This document shows, piece by piece, positions 41,718 through 52,941 of a stretch of DNA of 64,000 bases. Within the stretch, counting starts at the first letter, position 1. Every line of letters starts with the position of its first letter. Under the pieces are notes generated by a model that was not told the DNA's origin, made no database searches, and was given only the letters and a program-made list of their open reading frames with translations. The stretch is from Rhynchopus euleeides (Eukaryota; Euglenozoa; Diplonemea; Diplonemida; Diplonemidae). The stretch covers positions 1,364,569 through 1,428,568 of the forward strand of contig OY723249.1 of the NCBI GenBank assembly GCA_963210315.1. Reading direction: 5' to 3'. Position numbers and translations under genes: made by a program.

Positions 41718-44700
41718 CAGGCCTGGGCGGGGAACCAGCCCTTTTTCCGGGTTTTTTGGGTCGGGGAACCAGGTTTTTTCTAAGAATTTTTACAAGGGAT
41801 TTTTTGCTCACCCCCCCACAGGTTTCAGGCGCGTGCCCGTCAGGCGGGACTTTTTCTATGATTTCTACGATGAAAACCACCCCCCCGCCCCCACCCCCCC
41901 CCCCCTTCTAAGAACGATGATGGCTCACTCGGAAGTTTCGGCGTCCGAAACGTACGCCCACTCTCCCCAATCCTCCTCCATGTCGACATCGATGTCGACA
42001 TGGACGCGGGCCCTTTTCTCCTGGGGCTCCTCGGGGTGCGGCCCAACCTCCCTCCTGCGCTCTGCCGGTGCCGCCTGTGTGGGAGGCAGCTGCGGCGGTT
42101 CTTCCGGCTGAGGTGTGGGGAGTGTCGATGGGGTGCCCGGGGTCGATGAAGCGGGGAGCTGGAAGGTGACATGTTGCAGGGTGGCTGGAGGCACGACGGG
42201 GGGTGCGGCATCTGCAAGCAACGAAGTGAGGAAGGGATCCTCAGGGACTTCCTCCACGAGGCTGACAATCGACAATGCATCGGCGTTGTCATCTTCCCAG
42301 CTGCCGTCCGATTCCTCATCACAATCCTCCACGCCAGCAAATAGAGAACCCATGGCTGCATCGAGGTCAACGAGCTCCACGGTTGTCAGAGTTGGAAGAG
42401 GCGTCAGGGAACGCGCAGTGAAGCGGCGCTTCTTGTTGGCGAGGAACGTGTTGACTGTTTCTTCAACGATGATCTTGCGCGCCGCGTCATCATGTGACAG
42501 CTCTAGAGTGATGCCCAGTTCTTGAGAGATGCTTGCGGCAGAGAGTGCCTTCCGGAACGATCCCCTCATGCGCGTTACAACTGAAAAAGCAGCCTCCACA
42601 AACACAGTCGAGGGTGACAGTGCCACCATGGCCTCAAGCACTATCGCAAACGTCGAACTCTCGGATTCCAGCAAGAAGTCGACGACAAACTCTTTCAGAA
42701 GGTTCCCCCTGAGATCTGTGCATTCCAACCGCAGCTTCACCCACTCCATGCCGATGCTGAGAATCTCTGCCTGGTCGTAACCCAAGCGAGAAGCGAGCGC
42801 CATGAGGCACTCGCACGTGCTGTCCTTCCCACTTGTCGCGAAGAAAGAGCTGAATGAGCGGCAGGGATACTCCTCCCACCTCTTGGCCAGGTCCTTGTAG
42901 ATGGTGTGGCAGAGCTTTGAGCGCCAGGAAGTCATCTCGGCAACTACCCCCGGAGGCAACGATGTGGTTCCCTGGTTCTCATAGAACTTGGCTTCGTGCT
43001 TGCCAGGCTGGCGCGCCAGCACCTTATGCACTGTCAGTGCATTCTGCAGGATGCTCTCCATCGACGAGAGCGACAGGTCTCGCTTCTGCAACGCCTCGCT
43101 CACCCCTTTATTGATGTCGAAGACGTCAGCCAAGATGCAAGTCGAGAGGGAATACTCGGGGGTGAGCTTGTGGAAGAAGAACGGCGGCGGCTGGATCTCC
43201 CCGAGCATAGCGACAGTGAAGTCAAAGTTCACCACAGCCGCGTTCAGGCGACGGAACGTTGCAGCTGCCCAACGCACGGAGTGCTCCTTCGGGAAGGAGA
43301 GACATTTCCCACCGGAAATGATCTGCAGAGACTTCTGCCTGGCGGTTGATCTGAAGAAGGCAAACCAGTGTCGGAGGAGGCGGCTATGTTCAACAACCTT
43401 TCGTGTCTTCTTGATGAGGCCGACGGACAGCTGGTGCATGTGGGCAGCATCATGCACATCGATGAGAGTGCATCCCCACGCGATCTCGAGCTTCCCCCTG
43501 AGACTCTTCATCGTTGATGCCCCGTCTGCCGCGAATCCCTTCAGCGAACGCCGCGCCCACTGCGACAGCTGGAGGCTGTCGAACAACTTGACCAGCTCGT
43601 CCTTCTGCGACTCTGCGTCAGCTTTCTTCAAGTCGACTGTGCCCACACACCAATCTTTCATAGCACAATCCGTCCTGCTGATCCCCGAAACGATGACGAT
43701 CATCAAGTCGATGCGGGCGAACGTGGTACCGTCCACCTTCAGGGTTGCCGCCCGACACGCACGCACCGCACCCACCACTCCCCTCAGGAGCACCTCCCAG
43801 AGTATCGTCTGGAACTCCTTCGCGACTTTTCGAGAGTAGTGGGTGTCCAGGACATGCAGCCCCTTCCGCTTGTCGTCCTGCAACCTCGCACCCACACTGC
43901 TCAGCCCCTCCGCCCGTTGCGTCGCCGTTGCCACGTTGTACACCAGGTTGACCAGACTTGTGTACTGCTCGCTGGTCACCTTCACCTTCGCGCACAGCGT
44001 CTGCTTGGGGATATCTGTAGCTGTCACATTGGTGTTTTCACTCCCAGGCGTGGACAACTGCACTGCTCTCTTGTGCGCCGCACCACCCATGTGGCGGCGG
44101 ATATTGCTTTGCTGGCGCCCAACTGTCGTGGCAGACATAGACGCTTCGCCGCGTGCATACCGGAGCAAGTGGGGTTGCTCCGAGAACTCCCCCTCCAGCT
44201 GCACCAAGAACGGTGCACACGTGGTGCACCTCCACCTCCCATCAGGGAGACGCACCACACCGGAGGCTGCAGCGTGGATCTTCCGCTGCTGCTTCTCCTG
44301 TATGGCGAGCTGTGCCTGCCGCTGCTGAATCCGAAGGAGACCGTTCACCATTGAGCCCTCTGGCACGTACTTCTTGTTTGCTGCCATCAAAAGAAGGAAG
44401 TGCGCCTTTGCTGTGTCGAAGACAAGCCGCAAGGGGTACTGGGCCATCAACGACGGAAGAAGCAAGCCGAAGGTGCGAGGCTGTGTGGTGTCGACGATAG
44501 AAAAGTGAACATTTAAACCGCGGGATGTGCGGAAAGTCTGCAGGGCCACTGACGCGGTGTTGGTGTCCAACTCTTCGTCCACGAGGAATCTCGTATCCAT
44601 CAATCGCGGACGCCTGAGCTTCACCGTGAGGGCCTCCGCTTCGGGGGAGTCAACGCCCTCCAGAAGCGCCGCAGCACTGGTACGCGTCGGCTCCGTAATG

Positions 44701-46312
44701 GGAATTGACCTTGCTAGGCAGTCAAGCACTCGGAGGCAGTAGTGTCCAGAACTGTATAGATCCCGTTGAACCCACCCTGGTACAAGCCCAATGTTGACGC
44801 CTCCGGTTGATTGGGCGAGCTTCATGGCGGTCAGCCATGGGGACAGTCGCCCGGCGCTGTCGAACGCGGCGACGTGGCACGCCCCTTCCCCGGTGTAGAA
44901 GGCGGCGTGGGGTGCAGGGGCGACAGGGGCGGCGGTGGTAGCTGCAGGAGAGGCGGCCAGGGGATCCGGAGGAGGAGGCGGCGGCGCATCATGCGAAGCA
45001 TCGACGTCGTGCCCGTCACCGTCCGATGCCTCACGTGCGTACAGCACGAGTGCTGGCTTCGCGTTCGCACGATTGAACGGCGCCACAGAGCAATCCGTCA
45101 CACGATCAGTCGTGATCGACTTCCACTTCAGAGTGGTGGCGGGGCCACGAGCGCACAGCGTCTCCCAGGCGATCCCCTTCGCGAGGGTCAGCCCGGACTT
45201 TGTGCACGATGCACCGACAAACCGGTACCGGTGATTCACCGGCTGCACCGTGCCCACCTGCACCACCCCGTTGCCGTCAACGCCAAGCTCACGAAGGGCG
45301 GAGAGGTCTCTTAATTCCTTGACGTTGACGGTTTCCGCAAGCTCCGTCAGGTGCTTCTGCTTCTCGCCGGATGCAGAAAACCGCTGCGTCGAGAGGAACA
45401 GGAGGTGCGGGGCCTTCTCGACGCAGAACTGCGCAGCCCGGACAGCACCACATGTGCACGGACCTTGCTTCTCCATAAATTGAGAAGCAACGCGCTGCAC
45501 CTCGTCCTTCACGACGCCCAACATCACAACCATGCTGTCTGTAATAGCTGTGCGGAACTCACCACAAGATGGGCAGCTGTAGACGGTGGCGCTTTTGGTG
45601 GTGCAGAGGTGCTTCAGGTGCGGGTGTTTGTGTCCGAGGGCGGAGAGACTGACGTCAGGGTTGGGTCGCTGCGGGTCCTGCGAGGTGATCATCTGGGGCT
45701 CGTTCTCATCGGGGGTTGTGCTCCGCAGGGACTGGAGGAGGTTGCTCAATACACCTTGGCACTCCCGCAGTACTGTACATGCCAGCAGCTGGAGGATAGT
45801 TACAAAGCTGCCACTCCCCGACGCCACCCCCCTACTGGCCCCTTCAGGCCTGAAAGCCCAAAAGCTCCCGGAGATTTTTGCAGTGGTGCGCACCATATTC
45901 GCGGAGTACGTGAGGTTGGGTGAGTGTGAGGTCAGGGTCCTGTCGAAGGGTAGTCGAGTGGGAATAAATAGGGAGGTCCTCAGGAGTGCAATACAACAGC
46001 AATACACAGGCAACACACCAGCAACACGCAAACCGAGGCAAGAGGAGGTGGGCGGGGTCATCCTGCGGAGTCTCCAGTTGGCCAGCAAGGCGAACTGTAC
46101 GGGGGAGAGACTTCCCTTCCATCCTTGTGTGCGCCCTGTCGACTGGGAAAATCTTAGAAAAAAAAATTTCCTCTGCGAAAAACCCTTAGAAAAAAAAATT
46201 TCCCTTACAAAATTCTTAGAAAAAAACTTTTTTTCCCCGTACAAAAGTTCTTAGAAAAAAAGTTCAGAATCCTGAAAGTGGGGAACCAGCCCCCCAGTTA
46301 GGAACAGCCCTG
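41718..46312 (-). mobile_element. Autonomous hAT transposon, second family
   Basis: Ends CAGGCCTGGGCGGGGAA (left) and CAGGGCTGTTCCTAACTGGG (inverted, right), with an exact 8-bp duplication gttgtaac at 41710-41717 and 46313-46320. Each end carries several TTCTAAGAATTTT-type motifs (41775-41800, 46145-46260), candidate transposase-binding sites. One long uninterrupted frame on the minus strand encodes the transposase. The copy at 10383-11560 derives from this family. Confidence 0.93.
41925..45896 (-). CDS. hAT-superfamily transposase, divergent, about 1323 residues
   Basis: The minus-strand frame is open from 46244, but that part is translated terminal repeat and lacks an early ATG. I start at the ATG at 45896 (MVRTTAKISGSFWAFRPEG), a point still recognisable in the deleted copy; the later methionines make a shorter form possible. 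Cys clusters near the N-terminus (YSCPSCGEFR, CTCGAVRAAQFC) and RCTTC with IRRHMGGAAHKRAV suggest zinc-binding, BED-like DNA recognition. The catalytic part shows FAADGASTM (Asp), DAAHMHQLSV, HSVRWAAATFRRL, and near the C-terminus VFVEAAFSVVTRMRGSFRK, the equivalent of the hAT Glu and dimerisation helix. An acidic Glu/Asp/Pro-rich tail follows. Divergent from the transposase at 21332; perhaps closer to animal ZNF862/KIAA1586-like hAT proteins, which is inference. Confidence 0.85.
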   Translation of the reverse strand: MVRTTAKISGSFWAFRPEGASRGVASGSGSFVTILQLLACTVLRECQGVLSNLLQSLRSTTPDENEPQMITSQDPQRPNPDVSLSALGHKHPHLKHLCTTKSATVYSCPSCGEFRTAITDSMVVMLGVVKDEVQRVASQFMEKQGPCTCGAVRAAQFCVEKAPHLLFLSTQRFSASGEKQKHLTELAETVNVKELRDLSALRELGVDGNGVVQVGTVQPVNHRYRFVGASCTKSGLTLAKGIAWETLCARGPATTLKWKSITTDRVTDCSVAPFNRANAKPALVLYAREASDGDGHDVDASHDAPPPPPPDPLAASPAATTAAPVAPAPHAAFYTGEGACHVAAFDSAGRLSPWLTAMKLAQSTGGVNIGLVPGWVQRDLYSSGHYCLRVLDCLARSIPITEPTRTSAAALLEGVDSPEAEALTVKLRRPRLMDTRFLVDEELDTNTASVALQTFRTSRGLNVHFSIVDTTQPRTFGLLLPSLMAQYPLRLVFDTAKAHFLLLMAANKKYVPEGSMVNGLLRIQQRQAQLAIQEKQQRKIHAAASGVVRLPDGRWRCTTCAPFLVQLEGEFSEQPHLLRYARGEASMSATTVGRQQSNIRRHMGGAAHKRAVQLSTPGSENTNVTATDIPKQTLCAKVKVTSEQYTSLVNLVYNVATATQRAEGLSSVGARLQDDKRKGLHVLDTHYSRKVAKEFQTILWEVLLRGVVGAVRACRAATLKVDGTTFARIDLMIVIVSGISRTDCAMKDWCVGTVDLKKADAESQKDELVKLFDSLQLSQWARRSLKGFAADGASTMKSLRGKLEIAWGCTLIDVHDAAHMHQLSVGLIKKTRKVVEHSRLLRHWFAFFRSTARQKSLQIISGGKCLSFPKEHSVRWAAATFRRLNAAVVNFDFTVAMLGEIQPPPFFFHKLTPEYSLSTCILADVFDINKGVSEALQKRDLSLSSMESILQNALTVHKVLARQPGKHEAKFYENQGTTSLPPGVVAEMTSWRSKLCHTIYKDLAKRWEEYPCRSFSSFFATSGKDSTCECLMALASRLGYDQAEILSIGMEWVKLRLECTDLRGNLLKEFVVDFLLESESSTFAIVLEAMVALSPSTVFVEAAFSVVTRMRGSFRKALSAASISQELGITLELSHDDAARKIIVEETVNTFLANKKRRFTARSLTPLPTLTTVELVDLDAAMGSLFAGVEDCDEESDGSWEDDNADALSIVSLVEEVPEDPFLTSLLADAAPPVVPPATLQHVTFQLPASSTPGTPSTLPTPQPEEPPQLPPTQAAPAERRREVGPHPEEPQEKRARVHVDIDVDMEEDWGEWAYVSDAETSE

Positions 46313-47194
46313 GTTGTAACTTGTGTTTTCTTTTTTAAATCTGCCACAGCATGCATCGCCCGCTTTGCCGGCATATACTGCCTCAGAGTTGGCTCAAATA
46401 CTCTAACCCGAGCAGGGCGTCTGCTGTGGTGGAGGGTGGGGCACCTCGTGGGCCGAGACACTCACAGGGTCTGTCCCACTCAAAAGAATGGTGGTGGACA
46501 CGCACATATACTTAGCTTTCCGATTAGTGTAGGTCACGCTGAGTGACGATACCTCCGCACACTCACTGGTGGCATCCGAGAATATGAATGTGGCCATCCC
46601 GCGTTCATGTATGCAGTTTTTTAAATTTTTAGCAGTGGCGAATGAAAACCCACTGTGGCACTTGCGGCCGTGTTCCTCACATATTTTCTGGCGGAGTGGT
46701 GGGGGTAATGAGTTCAGCCCGAAGGGAAGCTTGTGTCGGGGGTTCTCAAAAACCTTGAACCACTGGGCTTTGGACACCTCCAACAAAATCAAAACCTAAA
46801 GCCAGATGAAAGACCATGCTCCAGTCTCTCGTTCGTTCCAGGGTTTGTTGTAGACCACACCGTAGCCACCACCAGTGGGTTTCTGTGTTCGGAGACAGGT
46901 ATTGCTGTATGGTTCATTTCCGTTCCTTGTTTCCTCAATAAGCTGCATGTTGAGAGTTGGTGGGCCACTTTCTGGCTATTTTTTCTGTGCCTTTCGCTGG
47001 GTCTTGCGACCCCATTCACGCTGCTTCATCAGGATGGGAGTGACACACCCGCAAGGCACGACCAACGTGCATCACAGGTAAGACCCTCAAGATGCCACCA
47101 CCTTTGTAACTGGGTGCTGTGTTTCGCTATCACGTGCGGTTCGGCACGCTCGAATTTGCGGACAGTCTGATATTTTTTTTTGCCCCTGACAAGC

Positions 47195-47315
47195 TTGTTT
47201 GTTATTCCGTAGAAGTCGGTGGGAGCAGTGCGTTTCGTGCAGTGTATTGAAACAAGATCACCGTCCTGAGCTACAACTCACTGCCTGCTTGTGCGCACAA
47301 ACAAAACCCGGACTT
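47195..47315 (+). repeat. Dispersed 150-bp repeat, copy 2
   Basis: ACAAGCTTGTTTGTTATTCC to GTGCGCACAAACAAAACCCG, the same order as at 9765-9930. Confidence 0.6.
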
Positions 47316-47949
47316 CTTTTTATAACAGCACGCTTTTTGCACTAAAACGACTCGTGGCAGTGTTCGGTATCCTGCACACATACACGAGCAGGTTCACCGT
47401 TAGACGATGAATGAACGATCTCCATGCCTTTCAACTGCATAATACCCATACAATCGCGTATCTTCCCCCCGTGGTCTCAGGCAGCCACATCAACGCCATC
47501 ACATCTTTCAGCGAGGAATTGGGTCGCTTCTGCCCCAATATTCCATTACCGATAGCTTTGCACGGCATAACTGGCTTCTTCTTGGTGTTGTGAGTGGATC
47601 AATGCGTACTAAAGAAGTATGCTGCCGCTGCAATGCTTTGCCGTATGGCGTGTTGGTCATTCCTGCTTGGAGACGGTTTCGAGAGCGGGCTGGATCCATA
47701 TCATTGGCTCCGCAGGGCGCGAGTCGCTCTGCATCCCAACCCTCCCCGCCAGTAGTAAGTCTGCGTTTCAAACGAATCGTGTTCATGTACTGGTGCTCGT
47801 CCGAGAACAGTGAGTATCTGACAAATGACACGCACCAAACTTGAAATGTTCTGTCGATGTGTACACTCGCTGGTAGGACACGCCGACAGCAACAAATACA
47901 TCCTAAAAAAACAATGCCAGTTGCACTGTTGCGCCTTTCATCTTCTTTG

Positions 47950-48205
47950 CTGCCCCCTCCCCCCAGGGGGTGTGGTTTCCATTCACTCTCGACACAAATC
48001 CCCCCAGGGTGTGTGTTACCACACGGCGCACCCCCGCTCCCCGAGCGGGAGACTGCGAGGGCCAGTTGGAGCGGGGTCTGACCCCCGACAAGCGGCAGCC
48101 TGACCCCATAAAGCGGGGGTCCGATCGACTGCCGACCTTTCGGGGGTACCGCCCCCCGCTTTCGCTAAACCCCCAAAAGGTGTAGTCTGGCGGGCGGGAG
48201 ACCCG
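47950..48205. other. GC-rich block with several short inverted repeats
   Basis: Contains CCGCTCCCCGAGCGG and several CCCCCGCTTT / GCGGGGGT pairs, directly before copy 3 of the 150-bp repeat. No coding frame. Might be a structured RNA or a small insertion. Confidence 0.4.
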
Positions 48206-48380
48206 TGCGAACAAGTTTGCTTGTCACAGCGAAAGAGTGAGTGGGGGCGTGCCGCGGGCTGAGCGTGTTTAGAGAGCGAGAGCAAACCGCTTCATCACAT
48301 CAACGCCCTTCACAGGGGTCACAACACACTGCCGCTCGTGCGCACAAACAAAACCCGGGCTCTTTTTGGCGCACAAACCA
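48205..48380 (+). repeat. Dispersed 150-bp repeat, copy 3
   Basis: AAGTTTGCTTGTCACAGCGA to CGTGCGCACAAACAAAACCC, followed by the TTTGGCGCACAAAC motif that also ends the repeats at 8362 and 61861. Confidence 0.65.
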
Positions 48381-48589
48381 CGACGCCTTACCCTTTTATC
48401 GAATGGCCTGATTTTGATATTTGTGGGCCTGTTTTTGGGACTCGGCCATCTCCAGAGAGAGATCACCAGAGTATTCTATCCTGCAGGGAGGACAGTGGTG
48501 AAAATGCCACCAGGGATCACACCGTCATCCAGAAACCCCTCCCCCCTCCCCCTTTTCGTCTCTACCTTATCTGCAGGACTGTTCTGCTC

Positions 48590-48740
48590 AATACGCTTGC
48601 TTGTCACAACGAAAGAGTCAGTGGGCGCACGCAGTGTGTATTGATGATACAGCAACATACAACTACCTCTTCACGGCAACGCCCCTCTGCAGGGGCACAA
48701 CACACTGCCGGTCGTGCGCACAAACATTACCCATACTCTT
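48590..48740 (+). repeat. Dispersed 150-bp repeat, copy 4
   Basis: ACGCTTGCTTGTCACAACGA to CGTGCGCACAAACATTACCC, in tandem orientation about 380 bp after copy 3. Confidence 0.65.
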
Positions 48741-51700
48741 TGTGCAAGTTACAGCTGCCTCCTTTGCCGTATTTGTTCTAAAAATGTGCTTCAGTCAGAA
48801 GACACCCGCCAAACCCCCGGGCGTGGTGCGCATTCGCTTTGACACTCTCGACCTGACATAAATCTCCCTCACATCACTTTTGATCACCATAAAAAACAAT
48901 GACTCTGTCGGACAACACCCCTCTTACAATTGCGCTGTTCTTTCTTCAAACTGTGTCAGATGTGGTACGGAATTTGTCCGGGTACACCTTTCCTGCACGT
49001 CAAGAATGAATCACCCACACACGACCCCTGATGGATAACAACAGAGTACCAAAGCTAGAGAACGTTGTTCAAAAACGGTACGGGCTACAGGGACAAATCG
49101 AGCCTCGCTTGTGATTGTCGAACGCGGTACCTCCGTGTCCGTCACTGCCTGGTCGTTTTGCACACTCCTGTAGGCGACTGGTCGTCGGTGCCACACCATC
49201 ATGGTGATTCACTCTCACGTGCCTGAGAGCAAGCCTGCTGCACAATTGACAAGCTGACACAGTGTTGGCACAGGGAGAAGTCCCCCCAGTGTTTCAATCC
49301 AATCGCCCCCTCCTACCATGTGCGGAGGGGATCATGATAGACGGATTCTCTCATATTGTGATCTTGCCGGGGTTGCCCCCTGCAAACATGTGGGTTGGTT
49401 GTGGACAGCATCACTCTCGCTGGCGCAAAAAAAAATGTGTATTGTCAGTTCCGCGTCGCCAACTCACGAAACTTTCCACCGTGCAGATCCTTGCGAACAC
49501 TTCACACGCCTGGCAGGCTGTGGGGTGTTCAGCGTTCGAAGAACGCCAACCGTCATTGCTCTCTCTCTCTTGTGATTCCCCCCGGTTGCATTAGTTCTCT
49601 GGCATGCCTGGGGAAGTCGAGAGAACGCATTTTGATAGGATTGGCGAGGGGCTGCACGCAGTGTGCTTGTTGCTGAAAGTACCGCTGCTTCTTTTGTCAC
49701 AACAGGACTGATCCTGTGTTGAGGCCTCCAAGGCAGGTTGGTGGGAGAGGGAGGCCTGAGACACAGCAAGTTAAATTCAGAACAGTCAACACCTTATCCG
49801 TATGCAAGGTTGTGTGAAATTTCAAAAGAAAGTCGTCGCCCGGTTATGCCCAAACGCATTTGCCCATGTATTATTTAGTTGTTACGAGTGACGAAGCGAA
49901 TTGAAGTTGCGAAGTAACAAAGGAGAATGTACGACTGAAAACTGTTTCGGATGAAGGCAAGCGCTGCTTTCGAACACATGAATGTCACTTGCGACAGGGC
50001 CTGCATTGCCCCTGAGAGACACGTGTATTCAATGGAGAATAATCCTGGCCTGTTCTTGGCAGTTTCTGGGCAGGGTGGCAGCAACATCTTATTGTGCAAG
50101 GAGATGTCTGAAGGACCGGCGTTGCCGGATCATTTGCCGGTGGTTTCCTGTTGTTTTGAATAGGAAGCCGATCATTGCGAGCGCTTTTCCTTCTTCGGTG
50201 AAGGGGTGGAAGGGAGACCAACCCTTGTCTCACCCTACTTCACTTCCGAAATTGCGAGCGTTCTTTCAAAAATGCTGGAGGGGAAAGGGCTGGAGCCCGT
50301 GACCCCCCCCCTCCAGATATGAACGAACTAGTGAGAGTTGAGGTGAATGTACTGCGCTATTGTCAACAAGATTTCTCTCATTGTGTCAATAGCCCTGCGA
50401 AAAAAAACAAGCCTGCCAGCCTGCCAGCCTGCATCTGGCCTGTGCCGCAATATTTTTGATTCACCGGTTGGTCAACGCGGGCTGTGATCCCATGTGCCCC
50501 GCCCTTTTCTTTTGATGTGATTTATCCCCGAAGGGCAACGGTGCGGCAACGCGCTTCCCCCTTCACAAGCTCCGTTTGTCGCTTGCTCCATCCCCTTTCC
50601 CCCCAACCCATTCTCCCCGAATACAACAGACCGATCATAAGATATGACCTCGGGTACTGCCTGCATTTAAAGCAAAAGGATGTCAACACGGCACCTTCCT
50701 TGATTTGCTCTGCTTTCGACAATCAAAAAAAACCCCCCCCCCTTCCTCCCTACATTCTACTCTATACCCCCACCCCCCCCCCCCTTCCTGAGGACCCCAA
50801 TGTTACCTTCACTCTCGACAATCATACCGTCCATCCCCCCCTCTTCCCAAAATGCACCCCCCTCTCTCTCCCGACAACTGGTGTTTGTTTTGCCGTGTTT
50901 GGCGCACAAACAGCGCGCCTTATATTTTTCTCCTATACGCTGCTGCCCACTGCCCCCATCCCTCCTGGAAGGAGTGTTCAGCAGGTTGTTCGTTCTGTTG
51001 CCAAATAAAAAGTGCAACTCTCCGACAACACTAGCGAACGGTGAATATGTGCTGATGCCTGCTGGTGGAAGCCTTGCCTTTTCCTTCTCTTGTGCTCGGT
51101 TGTTTCTCTGTTGAGGCGCTGGTGTGATGATGTTTTTTCCCCCGTGGGGTGCATTCATGCAATGCAATGCAACGCAGTGCAATGCGGGGGGCACTTGGAG
51201 AAACCCGGGCATCTCTCGACTCGGCGCCTCACAGAGAACTGATCCTACGCCTGTGTTGCGACACCCGAAGCTAGCGCCGAGTGGGTGCGGGGGGTGTCAA
51301 GACAAGACATTCTGCAGCCAAAGTGCATGCACGTCATCAATTGACTTGCCCTCCGGCCTGCTTCGGGCGTGGGGAGGCGCTAAAGGCGCTGGGCATGATC
51401 GCTGCCGCGCATCATTTGGTGTGTGGGATCAGCAGCGCCGAAAGAAGCCCCCTCCCTCTTTCCTGGTGCAGAATAACCGGAACTCTGCTGCACCTCAGAG
51501 GGACTCTGTGGTTGTTACCTTGAGGGGGCAATGCGGAAGAAGGGGGGAGGGGGGTCGGCGGCTTGCTGCCTTTAGGCTTGCCATTCTGCTACTTTGCCGG
51601 AGATGAAAAGCCCGGGAGGTGATCTCCAGACCCGACGGAGCCTTTTTCATCCAGAGATTTGGGCCTTGTGGCTCCCCTAAAAATGCCAGCACACCCCCCT

Positions 51701-51982
51701 CTCCCCTCCACTGGAAACTACTTTGTGAACGACGCAATCGCGAAGCGTTGTGAAGAGAGACTTGCCATTTTTGCCACCACCGGCAGCACCGTCGCGATCG
51801 CCAACCCAGAGCAAACAAAGCGGCATCTGAAAGGGGCCGCTTTCTCTCTCTTGGACGCAATAGCGTAGCGTTGCGAAGAGAACTTGTTTTGTGCGTCACA
51901 TATATCACACACTGCGTATGCAGGAGGTGCCGGGGAGCTACACGCGGAGACTATCTCACGCAACAAACACATTACAAAACAA

Positions 51983-52021
<39 letters not shown>

Positions 52022-52941
52022 TTTCCCCCGTTCGCAAAGTCGCCAGCACCGCACAACATCGTCCCCACACCCCTGTCTTTTTTTCAAGGGGGGGCAGTTG
52101 ATGCCATATTTCGTGCCTTGTCAAATGCCTTCACATGCCACCTCAGGTGACCAGGAGACCCTCCTCCCGTCTGTGTATGCGGGAGATGCCCCAGGAACGA
52201 GACTGCCCACAGCCCCACTCCCCTTTCTCGCTCCCTGGAAAAATCTCCCCGCCTAACTCCGATGTGGTGTGTTTTGAAGAGTGAACGCCGAAACTGGAAG
52301 AAGAAATAAGCCGTGTCGAACTGTGCCATCCATGACATCTTGGGTTTCATTTTTTCTGTTTCTGCACGTCCCACAGTTCGGGCGGCTCTTGAAGATATTT
52401 TATTATTGTCAGATCAACGTGTTTTTTCTGAACTAAAACAAATCACCCATCATCTTGGGTGACCCAGCAGCAGGGGGTGCATCGGCCCGACCTTCTCCTC
52501 GAGGCGTTGCCGATAGTTTTTATAACAAGTTGGTGACCTTTGTGTGCCTATTTTTTTTGCTGGATCTTGAGATCTCGAGAGTGCCCAACTCTTCCGGAAA
52601 AATATGTCCACGTGTCGAAAAAAAATGCGTCTTCGACACTCCCGCGAGGCCCTGTCCAGCAGGCACCTGTCGTGCAGCAAAAGCGGTGCAAAAAAATGTG
52701 AGCGCAGCGCCAAGAGTGTGGCTGCTTCGCTCCAGAGGGTCGGGCAGCCAGGATTCTGTCTGAAAAAGAGATCTCCAAACCCCTCAGGCTCCCCCCCGCC
52801 CCCCCCCCCGCGCCCCACCCACACCGGTAATTTTTTGACGCAGCAGACGAGGCACAGGACCCGGATGTGCACCTACTGCAAGCCCCCCTCCTCCCCCCCT
52901 CCACACATCGCCAACAGGTATCACCCCCCCTCCCATTCCCA

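Larger units (their letters stand above)
46321..52941. other. Long intergenic region with low-copy repeats
   Basis: No gene supported over 6.6 kb. Contains three copies of the 150-bp repeat, a GC-rich block (47950-48205), the motif TTTGGCGCACAAAC near 48365 and 50895, an imperfect CGAAGCG palindrome at 49880-49920, poly-C tracts at 50737 and 50770 and a CT microsatellite at 51982-52018. Frames here are short or low-complexity. Confidence 0.5.

Noticed and set aside
45897-46244. N-terminal extension of the second hAT transposase
   Set aside because: Lacks an ATG at its start and translates terminal repeat motifs (KKFFSKNF-like), so it is treated as non-coding.
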